From: Pseudoneurospora amorphoporcata
Lineage: Eukaryota > Ascomycota > Sordariomycetes > Sordariales > Sordariaceae
Reading direction: 5' to 3'
NCBI GenBank assembly: GCA_033297205.1
Contig: MU859239.1
Span: 1-64,000, forward strand
DNA length: 64,000 nt
The notes below the pieces were generated by a model, which was given only the letters and a program-made list of their open reading frames with translations, was not told the DNA's origin and did no database searches. Both the position numbers and the translations under genes were made by a program. Below are positions 22,551-34,200 of the stretch, in pieces. How positions within the stretch are numbered: the stretch's first letter is position 1; each line of letters starts with the position of its first letter.

Positions 22551-23420
22551 GGGCCGATGTCAAGTGGTAAGGATTGAGAAGATGTTTTGGAAGAAGCATT
22601 TTTAAGAACTGCATACTGGAAAGAAAAAATGGGCGTTGGCGTTGGACTTACTTGATGCTATTTGTCGCATGGCCGGAGAGTAATGAGTTGTAGAAAGTGT
22701 TGGTATTTGGTGGTACACATGTTTAACGCGATTTACGAGACAAGATAATGAGGAATCCTTTGTATATCTCGCTGGATGGGAGAGATAATGGTGATACCCT
22801 TTCTGGATCGGGCTGGGCTGTAGTCGTATATGATCAGTCGATGGAAGCTCACTTAGCTGAAGAATCATAAAGCCGCTGTAATGCGAAGTTGAACAATGGT
22901 CTCTTACAAAACGGCCTTCTGAACATGGATCATGATGTGAACGGCAATCTGGTGTTGACTTAGTGATATCAACAAATGGGCTAGAACTAGAGCCCTCTAT
23001 GCAGATCGGTTTTCGGCAAGTGCCCCTGCCGTAGTGACGTCGGTCCCTACCTATGCACACGGGGAGCCCAGTAACGGCCCGCAGTGATAGGCGCAAGTTT
23101 TCAGTGGGAAGTGGAAGGCATGCCGAAGACCTGTGGCAGCCACGTTGTAACCCAGATGGCCACTGAAACATTGAAAGCAACGTACCAGAAGGGAACATGC
23201 GGGAGGGACACAGGTAGAATACTGTACGCGTTCCCATGGTAACAAAGGTCTAGACCAATATCAACCTACATAGGTACATACATCCGTCGAACAATTAGGT
23301 TGTTCGCTGTGGCTTCGTCTGTAACGCCATCCCAAATATTCCCTGGACACCCAAGTTTGGTTCTTTGCGACCAAATAATTCAGCAGACCAGCGCCCGAAA
23401 GGGCACAGCCTCACGAATGA
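22551..23420. other. Intergenic region
   Basis: Region between two same-strand genes. No supported gene. It presumably holds the 3' UTR of the upstream gene and the promoter of the next. Confidence 0.5.
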
Positions 23421-26060
23421 ATGACGGACAATTCTAACAAGAGCACCATCCAATCCCCGCCTCCCAAGAGGAGGAAACTCTCCGTCACCATGTCTTCTTC
23501 TTCGAAGCCTTCCTTACAGCCAAGTGCACTAGACCGCACTCGATCGCTACGAAAACCAACAAGCACCGCGAGACTGATGAAGGAGACATCGAGTACCGAC
23601 GCAAGTGGTACGTCTGCTGGCAGTAGTACCACCACTAGGGGCGCAGGAATAGGAGCATCAAAACAACGGCCTGTCCCGATGATTCAAGTGCCATCAACAA
23701 CAAAAGGAGGGTTGCCTGCTCCGGGGACAATCTCTCGGACTGTCCCCACAAGCAGCGTTGGCACAGCTATCAGCGGGGGAGGAATCAAAAGAATGGCGAG
23801 TGTCGCAGCCACCGGAAGCGGCACTGACAACAGCAACATCAAACCACCGGCCTCTGGAGGACTCGATCGACTGGCTAGTACTAGACTGAAACGAGAGGGC
23901 GGGAAAGTTGAAAATGCGGGTGTGGGGGCTGGATCAGGAGTTGGAACTGGGATATCCAGTGGTCCTGGGAACCGAGTTGGATCAGGAGCAGCAACAACAT
24001 CAACAATCACCACAAAGTCGACAACATCGTCAGTATCCGGTTTAAGACAACCACTCCGTGCTCGGGCTCCCACGGTATCTGCAAGTAGTATGACTGCTAA
24101 AGCCACTCCTTTGTCGCCACCAACGACAACAGCACGATCAGTATCAGGACCGTTCGGAATGACTCGTCCAACTACTTCGCCGAGTGGAGGCTCATTAGCC
24201 ACCATCTCTAGCCCAAGAGCAACAGCTACATCAGGTTCGGGTACGAGGATAGGTACAGGCATTGGTCTCGAGGGAGGAGGGCATGCGCGTACTCAGTCAG
24301 CAACGATAAGCTCACCAAATTCGAGTACGCCAAAAACAACAACGCCGAAACCGGTACCAAGAAGCACGGCAGCATCAGGACCTTTAAGTCTAGGCACAGG
24401 GTCTTCAAAAAGTACCATAGGTAAAGACGCCGCGATTTCTAGGGTTGGAAGTGGAAGTGAATCACCCAAAAGCGCTTCCAAAGGAGTCCCACCACCAAGT
24501 ACTCCTGGGAAGAGTAAGCCTCAGTCACTTATATCGACCACCGCACTCAGACGGTCTCCCGCCACAGCTACACCAAAGATAGCAACTACAAGAGGTACGT
24601 CCAAAACATCAACTGGAACCGGACTAGGGTCATCGCCAGCTCACAAACGGCAAAACTCGGCGTCGTCGATTTCGACCGCCGGTACCGCCACCACTACAGG
24701 AACGAAAGCAAGAACAGCCGCGAATACTGGGACGGCAACTAGTACAGCAACAACGGAGAGTCACCACTTGGCTGCTTCCAGGAGGCCACTTTCCATTCAA
24801 GCACCCAAACCAGTTACTGGAATATATAAAGCGGCACCAACGGCAACATCTTCAACCACACGGCCCACTGCTACAGCAACGACGACCACCGTCACCAAAC
24901 CTGCGTTACGCAAACCGGCCACAGCACTATCCTCATCAACCACAACAACGACGAAGGCATCAGCCCCCAAGCCCAAATCCCGCATACCCGAACCCCATGC
25001 CCCGGAGCAGCAACAACACCCCCGCCACGACTTCGACACCTACCAACAACACTATACCCCCGCCAAGATCCCACTCGCCCCAAAACCTCTAACCTCATCC
25101 TTCCTCGCCCCTCCCACGCCCTCCAAACAGCCAGCCAACATCGCCGCTTCCGCCGAGAATTCTCGTCTGCAGACAGAACTGTTGCAACTGCATTTGCTTC
25201 ATCGGGATGCGGAGCGAGTGAGGGGAGAGTGGGAGGGGGATGCTGAGCGGAAACTAAGGGAAAAGTGGGAGAGGGTGAGGAGGGAGCATGAGGTGGTGGG
25301 GGAGCTGGAGGCAAGAGAGGGGGAGGAGGGGGTTATGGTGAGTTTGTTACAGTTGGGGTTGGCTGGGGATGGGCTGGAAGGAAGAGGGATGTTGGATGAG
25401 CAAAAGATTCAAGCGTTGGATGAAGTCATTTTGGGGGCGTGGGCTATGAGCGAGCCTTCCTTTTCTTCATCTTCAAATTCGTCTTCGTCTGGGGCGACTA
25501 TGGGAAAGTATACGCGCGTTGTGCTCGGGTTTGAGGTGTGGGCTGAGAGGGCGAGGAGGATATTGGAGGACCGGAGAAGAAGCACAGAAGATAAGGAGGG
25601 TGGGGATGGAGGGTTGAAGCTGGATGAGAACGGGGAAGTGGAAATGATCGGAGGATTGGATGTAGAATGGAAGAATGAGTGTGTTGCACTCGGAAGGCGG
25701 TTGGAGGAGTGGCGGAGGGTGTTGGGAGAAGTGGGCGGAGTGTCGTTGGAGCTCCCAGGTCATGGGTATTTCCGCGCGTCGAGGTCAATAAGAGGGGTAA
25801 AGGATGTCGAGAAGGAAACAAACAATGGAGAGGAAGAAGAAGAAGATAAGTCGCCGCTAGACAGGATCCTGAGCGGATTTGGAAGTTTGGTGGATAACAT
25901 GCTTGCTGAGTTGGAAGTTATGGAGCAGATTGAACGGGAGGGTGTGGCGGAGGAGAGTGAGTGGGTGCGAAGGATGAATAGGGTTGGTGAGGAGGAGGAC
26001 GAAGAGGAGGGAGGAGAGACTGGGGGGAAGAGGGGGGAAGCTATTTGGAGGGCTTTTTGA
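23421..26060 (+). CDS. Ser/Thr-rich coiled-coil protein, function unknown
   Basis: A single exon encodes 879 aa. Residues 1 to about 570 are an extremely Ser/Thr/Gly/Ala-rich basic tail, starting with a nuclear-localisation-like PPPKRRKLSV (13-22). A conserved-looking segment, ENSRLQTELLQLHLLHRDAERV (near 575-600), opens a long charged coiled coil to about 640. The C-terminal third is helical and Glu/Arg-rich with further coiled coil, ending in an acidic DEEEGGETGGKRGE tail. A basic disordered N-terminus followed by a coiled coil is seen in microtubule-binding subunits such as HAUS8/augmin-like proteins. That comparison is architecture only and I hold it loosely. Codon usage changes from CA-rich in the first half to GG-rich in the second. 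Confidence 0.8.
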   Translation: MTDNSNKSTIQSPPPKRRKLSVTMSSSSKPSLQPSALDRTRSLRKPTSTARLMKETSSTDASGTSAGSSTTTRGAGIGASKQRPVPMIQVPSTTKGGLPAPGTISRTVPTSSVGTAISGGGIKRMASVAATGSGTDNSNIKPPASGGLDRLASTRLKREGGKVENAGVGAGSGVGTGISSGPGNRVGSGAATTSTITTKSTTSSVSGLRQPLRARAPTVSASSMTAKATPLSPPTTTARSVSGPFGMTRPTTSPSGGSLATISSPRATATSGSGTRIGTGIGLEGGGHARTQSATISSPNSSTPKTTTPKPVPRSTAASGPLSLGTGSSKSTIGKDAAISRVGSGSESPKSASKGVPPPSTPGKSKPQSLISTTALRRSPATATPKIATTRGTSKTSTGTGLGSSPAHKRQNSASSISTAGTATTTGTKARTAANTGTATSTATTESHHLAASRRPLSIQAPKPVTGIYKAAPTATSSTTRPTATATTTTVTKPALRKPATALSSSTTTTTKASAPKPKSRIPEPHAPEQQQHPRHDFDTYQQHYTPAKIPLAPKPLTSSFLAPPTPSKQPANIAASAENSRLQTELLQLHLLHRDAERVRGEWEGDAERKLREKWERVRREHEVVGELEAREGEEGVMVSLLQLGLAGDGLEGRGMLDEQKIQALDEVILGAWAMSEPSFSSSSNSSSSGATMGKYTRVVLGFEVWAERARRILEDRRRSTEDKEGGDGGLKLDENGEVEMIGGLDVEWKNECVALGRRLEEWRRVLGEVGGVSLELPGHGYFRASRSIRGVKDVEKETNNGEEEEEDKSPLDRILSGFGSLVDNMLAELEVMEQIEREGVAEESEWVRRMNRVGEEEDEEEGGETGGKRGEAIWRAF

Positions 26061-26821
26061 TGATGGGTGATGATTTGATGAGTTACGACTTGTATGAAAG
26101 GAGTATGGGATCATGAGATTATGGTGAAGAGGCCCTTGGTGAGTTATGGCTGCTTGTAGGTCCTTCGTTTGGGGTGGGAACCTTGGGGAAATAGAAAGCT
26201 CACCGGCTTGTTGAAATGGTTCTTAGTTCATGAAAGGCGTTGGGGCATTCCATCCGTTAAGGTCCATCTAGGACTCATCTCAGAACCTTAGTCCAGCTAA
26301 TGGGTTCTCTTCCTTTCAGTTTCGTATCAGAGTCATGAATAATGGTTTCGGTCTTTGTCCCCTGATACATTCAAATCTGGTCTCTCGCAGATCCATGATT
26401 TGGTATCATTCTGTTGTTTGATGTTTGACCGTTCACCTGTTCCTCTTCCGTGAAGTCCCTTTCCCAGGAAAGCCTAGTATGTTTTTTGCAATACAGCTCT
26501 TCTATTTCACATGAAATCCGCCAAATATGGGATATCCCTTCATCTTCAAGCTGTTCATCCTCCATGCATTACCGAACTCTATCGCCATATGCTCGGCATA
26601 GTGGCAGAAAGGAACTCGTGTCCACATCAGGGCTTTCGGTCTCCATACGGGCACTCACCTGAGTCCTCGTCAGTTTATCCTCTTCGTTTAACTTGAAACA
26701 ATCAACTACATGTTTCCAACAATCCATCAATCTCCTAGACGGCATTAGGCCAATATTCCGCGATTGGCAAAATTGAGCAGTGATAAGGGCTCTATATCCG
26801 CCATCCATTCAACCATCAACA
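26061..26821. other. Intergenic region
   Basis: Spacer between the coiled-coil gene and the tRNA gene. No gene or structured element is evident. Confidence 0.5.
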
Positions 26822-26914
26822 GCCCGATTAGCTCAGCTGGTTAGAGCGTCGTACTAATATCTTCCGAGATATCAAGTCATGCGAAGGTCAACAGTTCAAT
26901 CCTGTTATTGGGCA
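26822..26914 (+). tRNA. tRNA-Ile (anticodon AAU) with a 19-nt intron
   Basis: A full cloverleaf can be drawn. The acceptor stem is GCCCGAT/ATTGGGC, with one G-T pair and discriminator A at 26914. The D arm is GCTC...GAGC, the anticodon stem TCGTA/TGCGA and the T arm AACAG-TTCAATC-CTGTT. The anticodon AAT is at 26856-26858. The loop is interrupted after position 37 by TCTTCCGAGATATCAAGTC (26860-26878), the canonical site for eukaryotic tRNA introns. Internal A and B boxes are present, and T4 at 26919-26922 plus T6 at 26929-26934 would end Pol III transcription. It decodes AUU, and AUC after A34-to-inosine editing. Confidence 0.95.
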
Positions 26915-29892
26915 TTTCTTTTACATCCTTTTTTACTCCTTTATATTTTGCCCCGATCTTCCTATTTTTCGCTCATCTTTTCCTTTCATCCATCCTTTTT
27001 TGCTGTTTGTGGCGATAAATAACCAACCCTTCGTCCGGTTTGTGTAGACTAGTTCAGAAAATCCATCGGTTCGTTGGTTGCGACCAAACTCAGTTTTCGT
27101 GTCATCATTGTTTAGCGCAACCGGGAAGGCTCGACCCATAAAGTCAAGACCGCAGACGTTTTTACATGAACGAATTTGAAAGAACAGCACAGCGGGCAAC
27201 TCATCCAGCATTCACCATGGGCCTATATTTGCCATGATGGCAGGTCCGTGTCAGAAAGAACCATTCATAAACAACTAAACTCTCTATCTCATCCGTGTAA
27301 ATGTGGATGCATTACAGAGGATGGATGGATGGTCCCGACCCCGAGAGCAATACGCACTTTACTCCGTCCGCCGGCCCAAAAGAGGGCGAACACCGTCCCG
27401 ATATCGCTCGCTTATCATGAGGTCCCGTCAGATCCCCGCTCCGTTCCGGTCCGGGAAACCGGGACCAAGCCACGCACCGGCACCGGGACACCTCTCCGAT
27501 TATCACTCGCCCACGGATTTCGTGTCATTCCGAAATAAAGCAGAACCATTATTATCACCGTGATCGATCGATCAGTACACGCCCATTGTCATCTTCCGTT
27601 CCATTTCCCATCACTTGCATAATGTGAGCGATGCGTAAAGCGCCATGCAGGATTGTTTTGTACCTGCGTTGTGTGTATGTATAGATACAAGTAGGTGTGC
27701 GGATTGACGTTGTCACTACCCTACACACCAGTAACAAATTGACGTGTTGAACACATGTTCGTTCGTTCTTCCCGTTCCAACCCGCCCTTTCCGTCGTGAA
27801 TTGAATCGCCACCGCCGGCTCCATTGCCTCAGTCACTTGCGCCGTCGCACCTACACGTGTAGCATCTCCGGCCGGCGTTCTTTCCCTATACGCAGATCGT
27901 CAACTTGACATGCCCGCCCGCAACGGTTCCGCTCAGGCACAAACCGTACAAACCATACAAGGAACCAACAAAAAACCATCAAGTTTCTGAAACATGTCAA
28001 TTGTTGGCAACACGTCATCAATTTTGGCGCCAACGGCTATTGTGCTAATTACAGCTCCACCGCATTGTGATGTGTAAAAGATGTGGTGGCAACCATACTC
28101 CGTACTGAAACATATCTCGATCCGAAACATCTTCTCTTGTTCTCTGGGTCAAGAAATATTTCAGAACTTCCGAGCGCCGAACGAACGGCCGGGTCCAGAG
28201 CCTCATCCGTCCCTCTCCCGTCCCGCCCTCCCCGCTCCGCTCCGCCCCGCCTTGACCCACATGGCCGGTTCCGAAACGAACGTCCGCCGCTCCACTGCCA
28301 CTGACCACTCCCGGTCGCTCACTGGCGAGCTGTTTCCGATCCACACCGCGCTTGCCCTTTCCCGTATTAGGGCCAGGTACCTTACCCATAGGATCAATGG
28401 CTGCCCGAACCGGACTAGAGAGGGCCTGGGCGAATCATTGTCGTGAGTGGTGATCAGTAGGGGGAAGGGGGTGTCTGTTTGGTTCCGTTGGGAGTCGGTC
28501 AAGCCGCTTGCGCTGTCACCGCCTTTTGCCCTGCGCGGACCGCACCAGAACCTCCCCGACCCAAGGAACCAAGGAACCTCACATTCGAACTCGCAGCAGG
28601 TACCGGTACGGATCAATCCGCGAGCGGCCCATGCTGGCTCGTTTCACCTTCGCTCGTTCGTTCGCTAGAAGCGTTGGCATCGATGATGTTGTGTTCTTGA
28701 GATTGTTCCAAAAACCCGAAAAACGTTCCTCCCGTGCCTTTCTCTATCTGACCTTCACAAGCTCTAAGCCCTAAACCCTAGTTGATCCATCATCCATCTT
28801 CCATCTCCAACTTCATCAATAGTAGTATAATAGTAATAGTGGTATAGCCCCAGCAAGTAAAATGAAAATGATAAACGATATGCTCCCCACGCCCGCGCAA
28901 TTTCTGCTTTCATTCATCATTATTTCTTCGTTGTTCTGCTCATCATTTCCTGTCCTTAAGGGAATTGTGTCAGAGTTGTGTATCTTCGTGTTCGCTCGCG
29001 CGCCGTCCTTTCTCTGCCTTGTCCATATCTTCTCCAAATAATTAAGCAACATCCCGAACCAACCCCAGTTTTCTACTAAAAAGAATAATCAAAATATGGA
29101 CTCTGAAAACCATGTACACAACGAACCCTAGGATAACCCGTAACCGGCACCTAGGTAAACAGTAACCTCCGAAAGGGTGACTGTTCCGTTGTCTCCTTTT
29201 GCTTCAGATCCGGCCGTCGCAATTGCCTGTCTCCCTTGCCTTATCCCAAGCCAAGAAAACATTGCAAACTCCAAATCCGACGGCGCACTAAAATGGGTAT
29301 CAAAGGGATATGTGGAAGACCTTTCTTCCAATCAAACAGAGACGTTGTCAAGCCAACGCCCCTGATATAGCAAACCTGAGCAGTCAAGGTGATGAAGCCA
29401 AGAGCTCCAGGCCAGCATGATCTTTCTCCCAACTGAAATTTCCGAAGCGGGGCAAATGGTGTATGCAAGATGCCTCTCTCAAGCGAACGTGGTGAAACTA
29501 CCCAGATCGACGGCGCCCCGTGTGACAAGAGGCAAAACCCGGTCGTCTGAATGGCCAAAATATTCTCCTCCAGGGATAACGTGAGAAGCGAAGTTGAGTT
29601 GAGTGTGGTCGTTGAGACGCCAAACGTCTCGTAGCAAAAGATACAGTGCCGATGCAGTCATAAAAGTCGATGTGAATGCTTTGTCGGCGAAAATCATGGC
29701 GCCGCCTATGGTTGTGTATAGGTGAAGAGACCTAGGAGATGTGGCCCCAAACTCGAAGCACGGAAACCAGGATTCCGTGCCCAGAGAGGCAAAAATGTCA
29801 GAAAACTCTCTGATGACCGCCAACGCCTGGTGGGGATGCTCAATGTTATGCCGTGCCCCTGGTTGAACGCCGAGCCATGCATGTGTGTGGTA
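26915..29892. other. Intergenic region
   Basis: About 3 kb without a supported gene. The open frames overlap on all strands and carry no motif. A short telomere-like string, CCCTAAACCCTA, occurs near 28768. No tandem array or inverted repeat was found here. Confidence 0.45.
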
Positions 29893-31215
29893 TTATACAG
29901 ATCCAAGTCGAAGGAGAGCCTCAACGGCCTCCCTTTCTTGCGCATCTGACGGGGCCGTCAATGCGGGTGTTGTTGGAAAGTGGAAATTGCGGATCTGTGG
30001 CGAGCGTGCCATTCCCACTGATGAAGAGAATCCCCGTAGGCCACCAGCAGCGTAGACACTGTTCGTGTTGAGGAACCGGTCTGATGGGGCTTGGTATGAA
30101 GTTGCACGAAGCGCAGCCGCACCAACAGCGGCCCAGTCTTCATCGTCTGTCGCGTCTTCCGTGTCGTCATCCATGGCGATATCATCGTCGTCATCAGGTG
30201 CCTCTGAGCAGGAGGCCGACGCCGAACCATCCAAGGACATCCTGTCCGCCTCATGGTCCATCATGTGCATAGACCGATCGTCAAAGGAAAATGCCGCGCA
30301 AGATTCACCGTCGAGGGAACCGGCCGCTTCGATGCGCAAGCGATCCAGGTTCCAACCGCCATTCCTGGCAATGGGAATGCTTGCGGGCTGACCGTCACCA
30401 TGCGGCGACGCTCGGCGTGCTGCCGTATACCCAGAGAGTTGGCCACGCTTCCTGGCTTGCCATATTCCCCAGCCCACCTTCTCAAATTGTACGTCACCGT
30501 CCAGACCGCCGCCTTCGCCTCCGCTTCCTCGACCTTCCAAAGCACCGACAACCAACCTCCGAGCCTTTGTCGGAGGAATCTCAGCAAAGCCAGGGATGGA
30601 GCTCGTGAGATAACCCATGATATGACGGATCGCAAGCGGACCGTGGTTCAAGAGAATCTCTGGTAGATGGAACTTGGCCAACATGGCGGCGTTGATACCG
30701 GCCGACTCGTACGGGGGCGAACCGACACTACCGTGATGATCGGTGTCGTGATCGCCATGGAGGTCCAGATCCGAGTCAACGTGTTGGTCCATCCGAGCTC
30801 TCTGAAGCTGGGCCTTGAGTCCATGGGGAGGCAGCGTAGGGGATATGGAGTTGGGAGGAGTAGGGAGGGGAATCGGGTGAGTTGCCGTCACAGGGACACT
30901 CCGGGCCGCTACAGCAGTTAAGTTGTCTCGGCCGAGGGAGGTCGTAGCGATATCGCGAACAGCAGATGCCATGGTTGCCATGTTGACCTTTGTGGTAGAC
31001 GGTATGCTTCGAGACTTGTCTGCGAGTCGGCGCAAGTGGGAGTTAGCACGATATGGCGGGAGGAGGGCAGACACGCGACGACGCGTTGGTGAGGTATGAT
31101 GGTGCTGTTGCTTGTGATGATGATGGTAGGGGGAGGAGGAGTGACGGACAACGGCGGCGGCGGCGGCGGCCTTTTTGTTATCGGTCGTCCGGCCAGGGCC
31201 ATGGACCATGTACAA
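29893..31215 (-). CDS. Stb3-type Sin3-binding protein
   Basis: Homologues (yeast Stb3) bind ribosomal-RNA-processing-element promoters, interact with the Sin3 deacetylase and link growth signals to ribosome-biogenesis genes in the nucleus. The conserved STB3 domain is at residues about 180-258: LAKFHLPEILLNHGPLAIRH, GFAEIPPTKARRLVVGALE, then after a Gly-rich loop VQFEKVGWGIWQARKRG. The rest is low-complexity with an acidic stretch (DDDDDIAMDDDTED) and a short C-terminal motif, EREAVEALLRLGSV. The open frame gives 440 aa from 31215. The first 78 codons include an Ala run and a His-rich run (HHHHKQQHHH). The ATG at 30981 (CAACATGGC, excellent context, protein MATMASAVRD) is a strong alternative start and gives 362 aa. 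No intron is needed. Confidence 0.9.
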   Translation of the reverse strand: MYMVHGPGRTTDNKKAAAAAAVVRHSSSPYHHHHKQQHHHTSPTRRRVSALLPPYRANSHLRRLADKSRSIPSTTKVNMATMASAVRDIATTSLGRDNLTAVAARSVPVTATHPIPLPTPPNSISPTLPPHGLKAQLQRARMDQHVDSDLDLHGDHDTDHHGSVGSPPYESAGINAAMLAKFHLPEILLNHGPLAIRHIMGYLTSSIPGFAEIPPTKARRLVVGALEGRGSGGEGGGLDGDVQFEKVGWGIWQARKRGQLSGYTAARRASPHGDGQPASIPIARNGGWNLDRLRIEAAGSLDGESCAAFSFDDRSMHMMDHEADRMSLDGSASASCSEAPDDDDDIAMDDDTEDATDDEDWAAVGAAALRATSYQAPSDRFLNTNSVYAAGGLRGFSSSVGMARSPQIRNFHFPTTPALTAPSDAQEREAVEALLRLGSV

Positions 31216-34200
31216 CCACTATACTATGGTATGTACGTATTGTATGTATATGAATGCGCACACGTATACACACATAGTACGGTGTAGGTAGGTCCAGGTA
31301 GGTACACCAGCTCGATATGACGATGTGCCCTAATCGCACACAGGCACTCGTCGTGGACGCAGACTGATACCCGGCAGTCCGGGGGTGAATCGGGGGGGGC
31401 AAGTGGGCCGTGGGATACAATGCCCGTGGCGTGGGTTGAGGAAGGAGTGGAATTGGGGACCCGGGGTCCGCTCCTGAGTCACTCACCAGATAGATGTCCG
31501 AAGCAGATGCGCAGCTGGCAAACTAACTCTTGACCGGGCAAAAGTGGGTTTGGTCGGATCAAAAGTGTGGAGGCAGGGAATGGCAGAGCTGTTGCTGTCG
31601 CGATGATCTCTCTGTGACAGGAGAATACTCTCGGTGCTGAATCGATGGTGCTGAAGTGCGTGTGTTGTTTATTTGCTTTGAAGAAGAGAAAGGAAAAAAA
31701 GAAGGAGGAGGAGGGAAGAGAAAGAGATGGGATGACTGCCAGTGATAATTAATCCACCCCATCCTGTCCTGGGTGTGCGCCCCCTAGAATACCTTGGGTA
31801 CAGGCCAGTACCATACGGCGTAGGAAGACGACGGGAGGTACCACTTACAACAACTGGTACTTAAGGTAGTCTGGCAACCCGACACAACACAATACGCGCA
31901 CACAGACAGGGCAGGGCAGCCCAGGGCACCTAGGACACCAGGGGCACCTCAGCCTACCGGTACTGTACGGCCACAGTCTGGCTCGCTTGCCATTCATTGT
32001 CTTTGTTCATCTTCTTCCGAGTACCTAGAGGTAGGTACCTAGGGTAGCTGTGTGGAATGAGCTAGGGCTTTCAGCTGCAGTCATCGAAACGCGCCGCAGA
32101 GCAGTCACCGCATCGCTTCCGCGCTTGCGTATTGCGTACCTGCCATCCCGTCTGCTAGAGAGGTATCTGGCATCAACTGACATCAAAACGGGCATGGCAA
32201 GCATGGATTAGGCCATCAGATCGAATAAAGCAACAAAGCCGGTTCCAAAGGGCTTTCTTTCAACCTGCCAGTCACAAGATCGTTTAAAGTTTGCCGATGA
32301 TTTTGGGGGGGAGATGGACGAAGGCCGCCCTGCTTGGTCACCTCCTCTTTTGCCATCCAAGGCCATGGGGTGTGTGATGTGAGAGTCAACTGGTTGCAAA
32401 TAGATGGTGTTCAGGCTGCTGCAGAAACACAGAAGGAGTGACAAGCCTCGATGATAATGACAAGAAGATGTGATGCCTACCCGCGCCACCTGGGGTGCAC
32501 ATAGTGACCATGAACATGTGCACCTCCTCCAGCTACCTCTATTCCAAAGTGCACCGTGCAAATGCCAACCTCATTGACTGGCTACCCGCCCAAGAGGACC
32601 GCTTGCAACAGCCAAGGCACACCAACTGCTGCACTTTAACACCGACCACCCCCCCCCCCCCCTTCCCTTCCTTCCTTGACTAGTTGACCCCTTCCGCCGG
32701 CGCTCCTTTTGCGGGTTCCTTGGTCACAATACCCGGCCTACCGACTCACTCCCGCCTTTTCGACAAGTTCCATCATCGGCCGTCTATTTTGGTAATATCT
32801 GGCTAATTTTTGTGTCTTGTGCGTTTGTTTTTCCATCGTGTTGTTGTTGAGTGATATCATCACCTTGAATATGGCACAAAGGCGTTCTCCTTGATAAGGG
32901 CAATCCAAGTATGTCTGGTTTTACGGGACAGATAACATGTCATGGAAACGTCCCATTAAGCCTATATCCAGCCAGACCAGAGAGGTTCTCATTTTGCACA
33001 ATTTCGGCGATAGGCTGGGAGTCGGGAATTTCACTAGCTAGCACACTGGGGGCAAAAACCTAGGGCTTTTGCCCATGGCCTGAGGCCGGCATGTTAGTGC
33101 GGTGGGCGACGAGTGCGGGCGACACCAACGTTATGAAAAATGCCAATGGCATTATACTGGATGGAGGCCCAAGCACAGTGCAGAGAAGGCACTACTTTTG
33201 TGTTAGTGATGGTTCGATTTCAAAAGTCAACTCGATTCAGCATTCCCGCCGCCCTGGAAGTCGAAGGTTGCCCTGGCCGCTGTAGGCTGTACAAGATGAC
33301 GATTTCAACACAACGCGTCACGGATGGGTTATGTATGTATACAACACCAAACCAAAGGCTACTCCGCCATCTCATTCCCTTCACGTGGTGTTGGAGATGC
33401 CTGGGCACAACCCGGAACTCCCCGTTTCTCCGTCACTGATAGACAACATGCTGGATGGAACTTGATACCCAAGTCAATGACACGGTAAAGGGTAACATAG
33501 CTGCGGGCGCGGAGGCCATACACCACACCCTCATCTACGCGAGAGCGGATACTGATACCAAACCCCTCAGCTTGCTCAGTTGTTTCCTTGCCGCCGGTCC
33601 CGGACGCCGGAAGTAATAGAAGACATGGTCTTCGCATTGGGCAACAAGCTCCTTGTTGTACCATGACGCAGGTTTGCGACGGACGAGTGCACAAGACGCT
33701 GACCATCCAACCATCTTGGCCGCGAGTTGATGGATTACAGAGCGAATGTGAACCAAGCAGACAAAGCGCGGCCAAACTGCCGCTGTCAGCCCCGTCTTCC
33801 CGCCATGCCATCATGCTATGCCATATGCCATCTCCGGCGGCCGCTGCCGGTCGAGAGTGCCTGCATTCGTGCCATCGTTTGTGAATGGGTATTCTCTCCG
33901 TAGCCCGCACCTGAGCAATGCGGCCTTTCCAACCCCGGGCAACCGAGACTGCGGAATCCCGTCGAACACACACAGCAGAGGGCTTGACAGGAACGAGAAG
34001 CAAGGGGCTGACCCTGCCCGAGATGTTCCGGAGCCTGGCTGGGAACAACCTTGCTGGAAATAGCAGGTCATTCCTCGCACGGCTCTCCGTAGCTGCACGG
34101 TCTACCCGCCTACAGTAATTCGTCGATCGCTCGATGAGCCTCCCCGTGGTGTAGTCGTTGGTTTAAACTTTGCGCAACATGAGGCGAAAGCAAAGGAGGT

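Noticed and set aside
28764..28780. Telomere-like CCCTAAACCCTA
   Set aside because: Only about two units in ordinary intergenic DNA; too short to call an interstitial telomere.
33359..34048. 229-codon open frame on the minus strand
   Set aside because: No recognised motif, odd Cys/Arg/Trp-rich composition, overlapping frames on both strands and no splice context; most likely chance in GC-balanced DNA.
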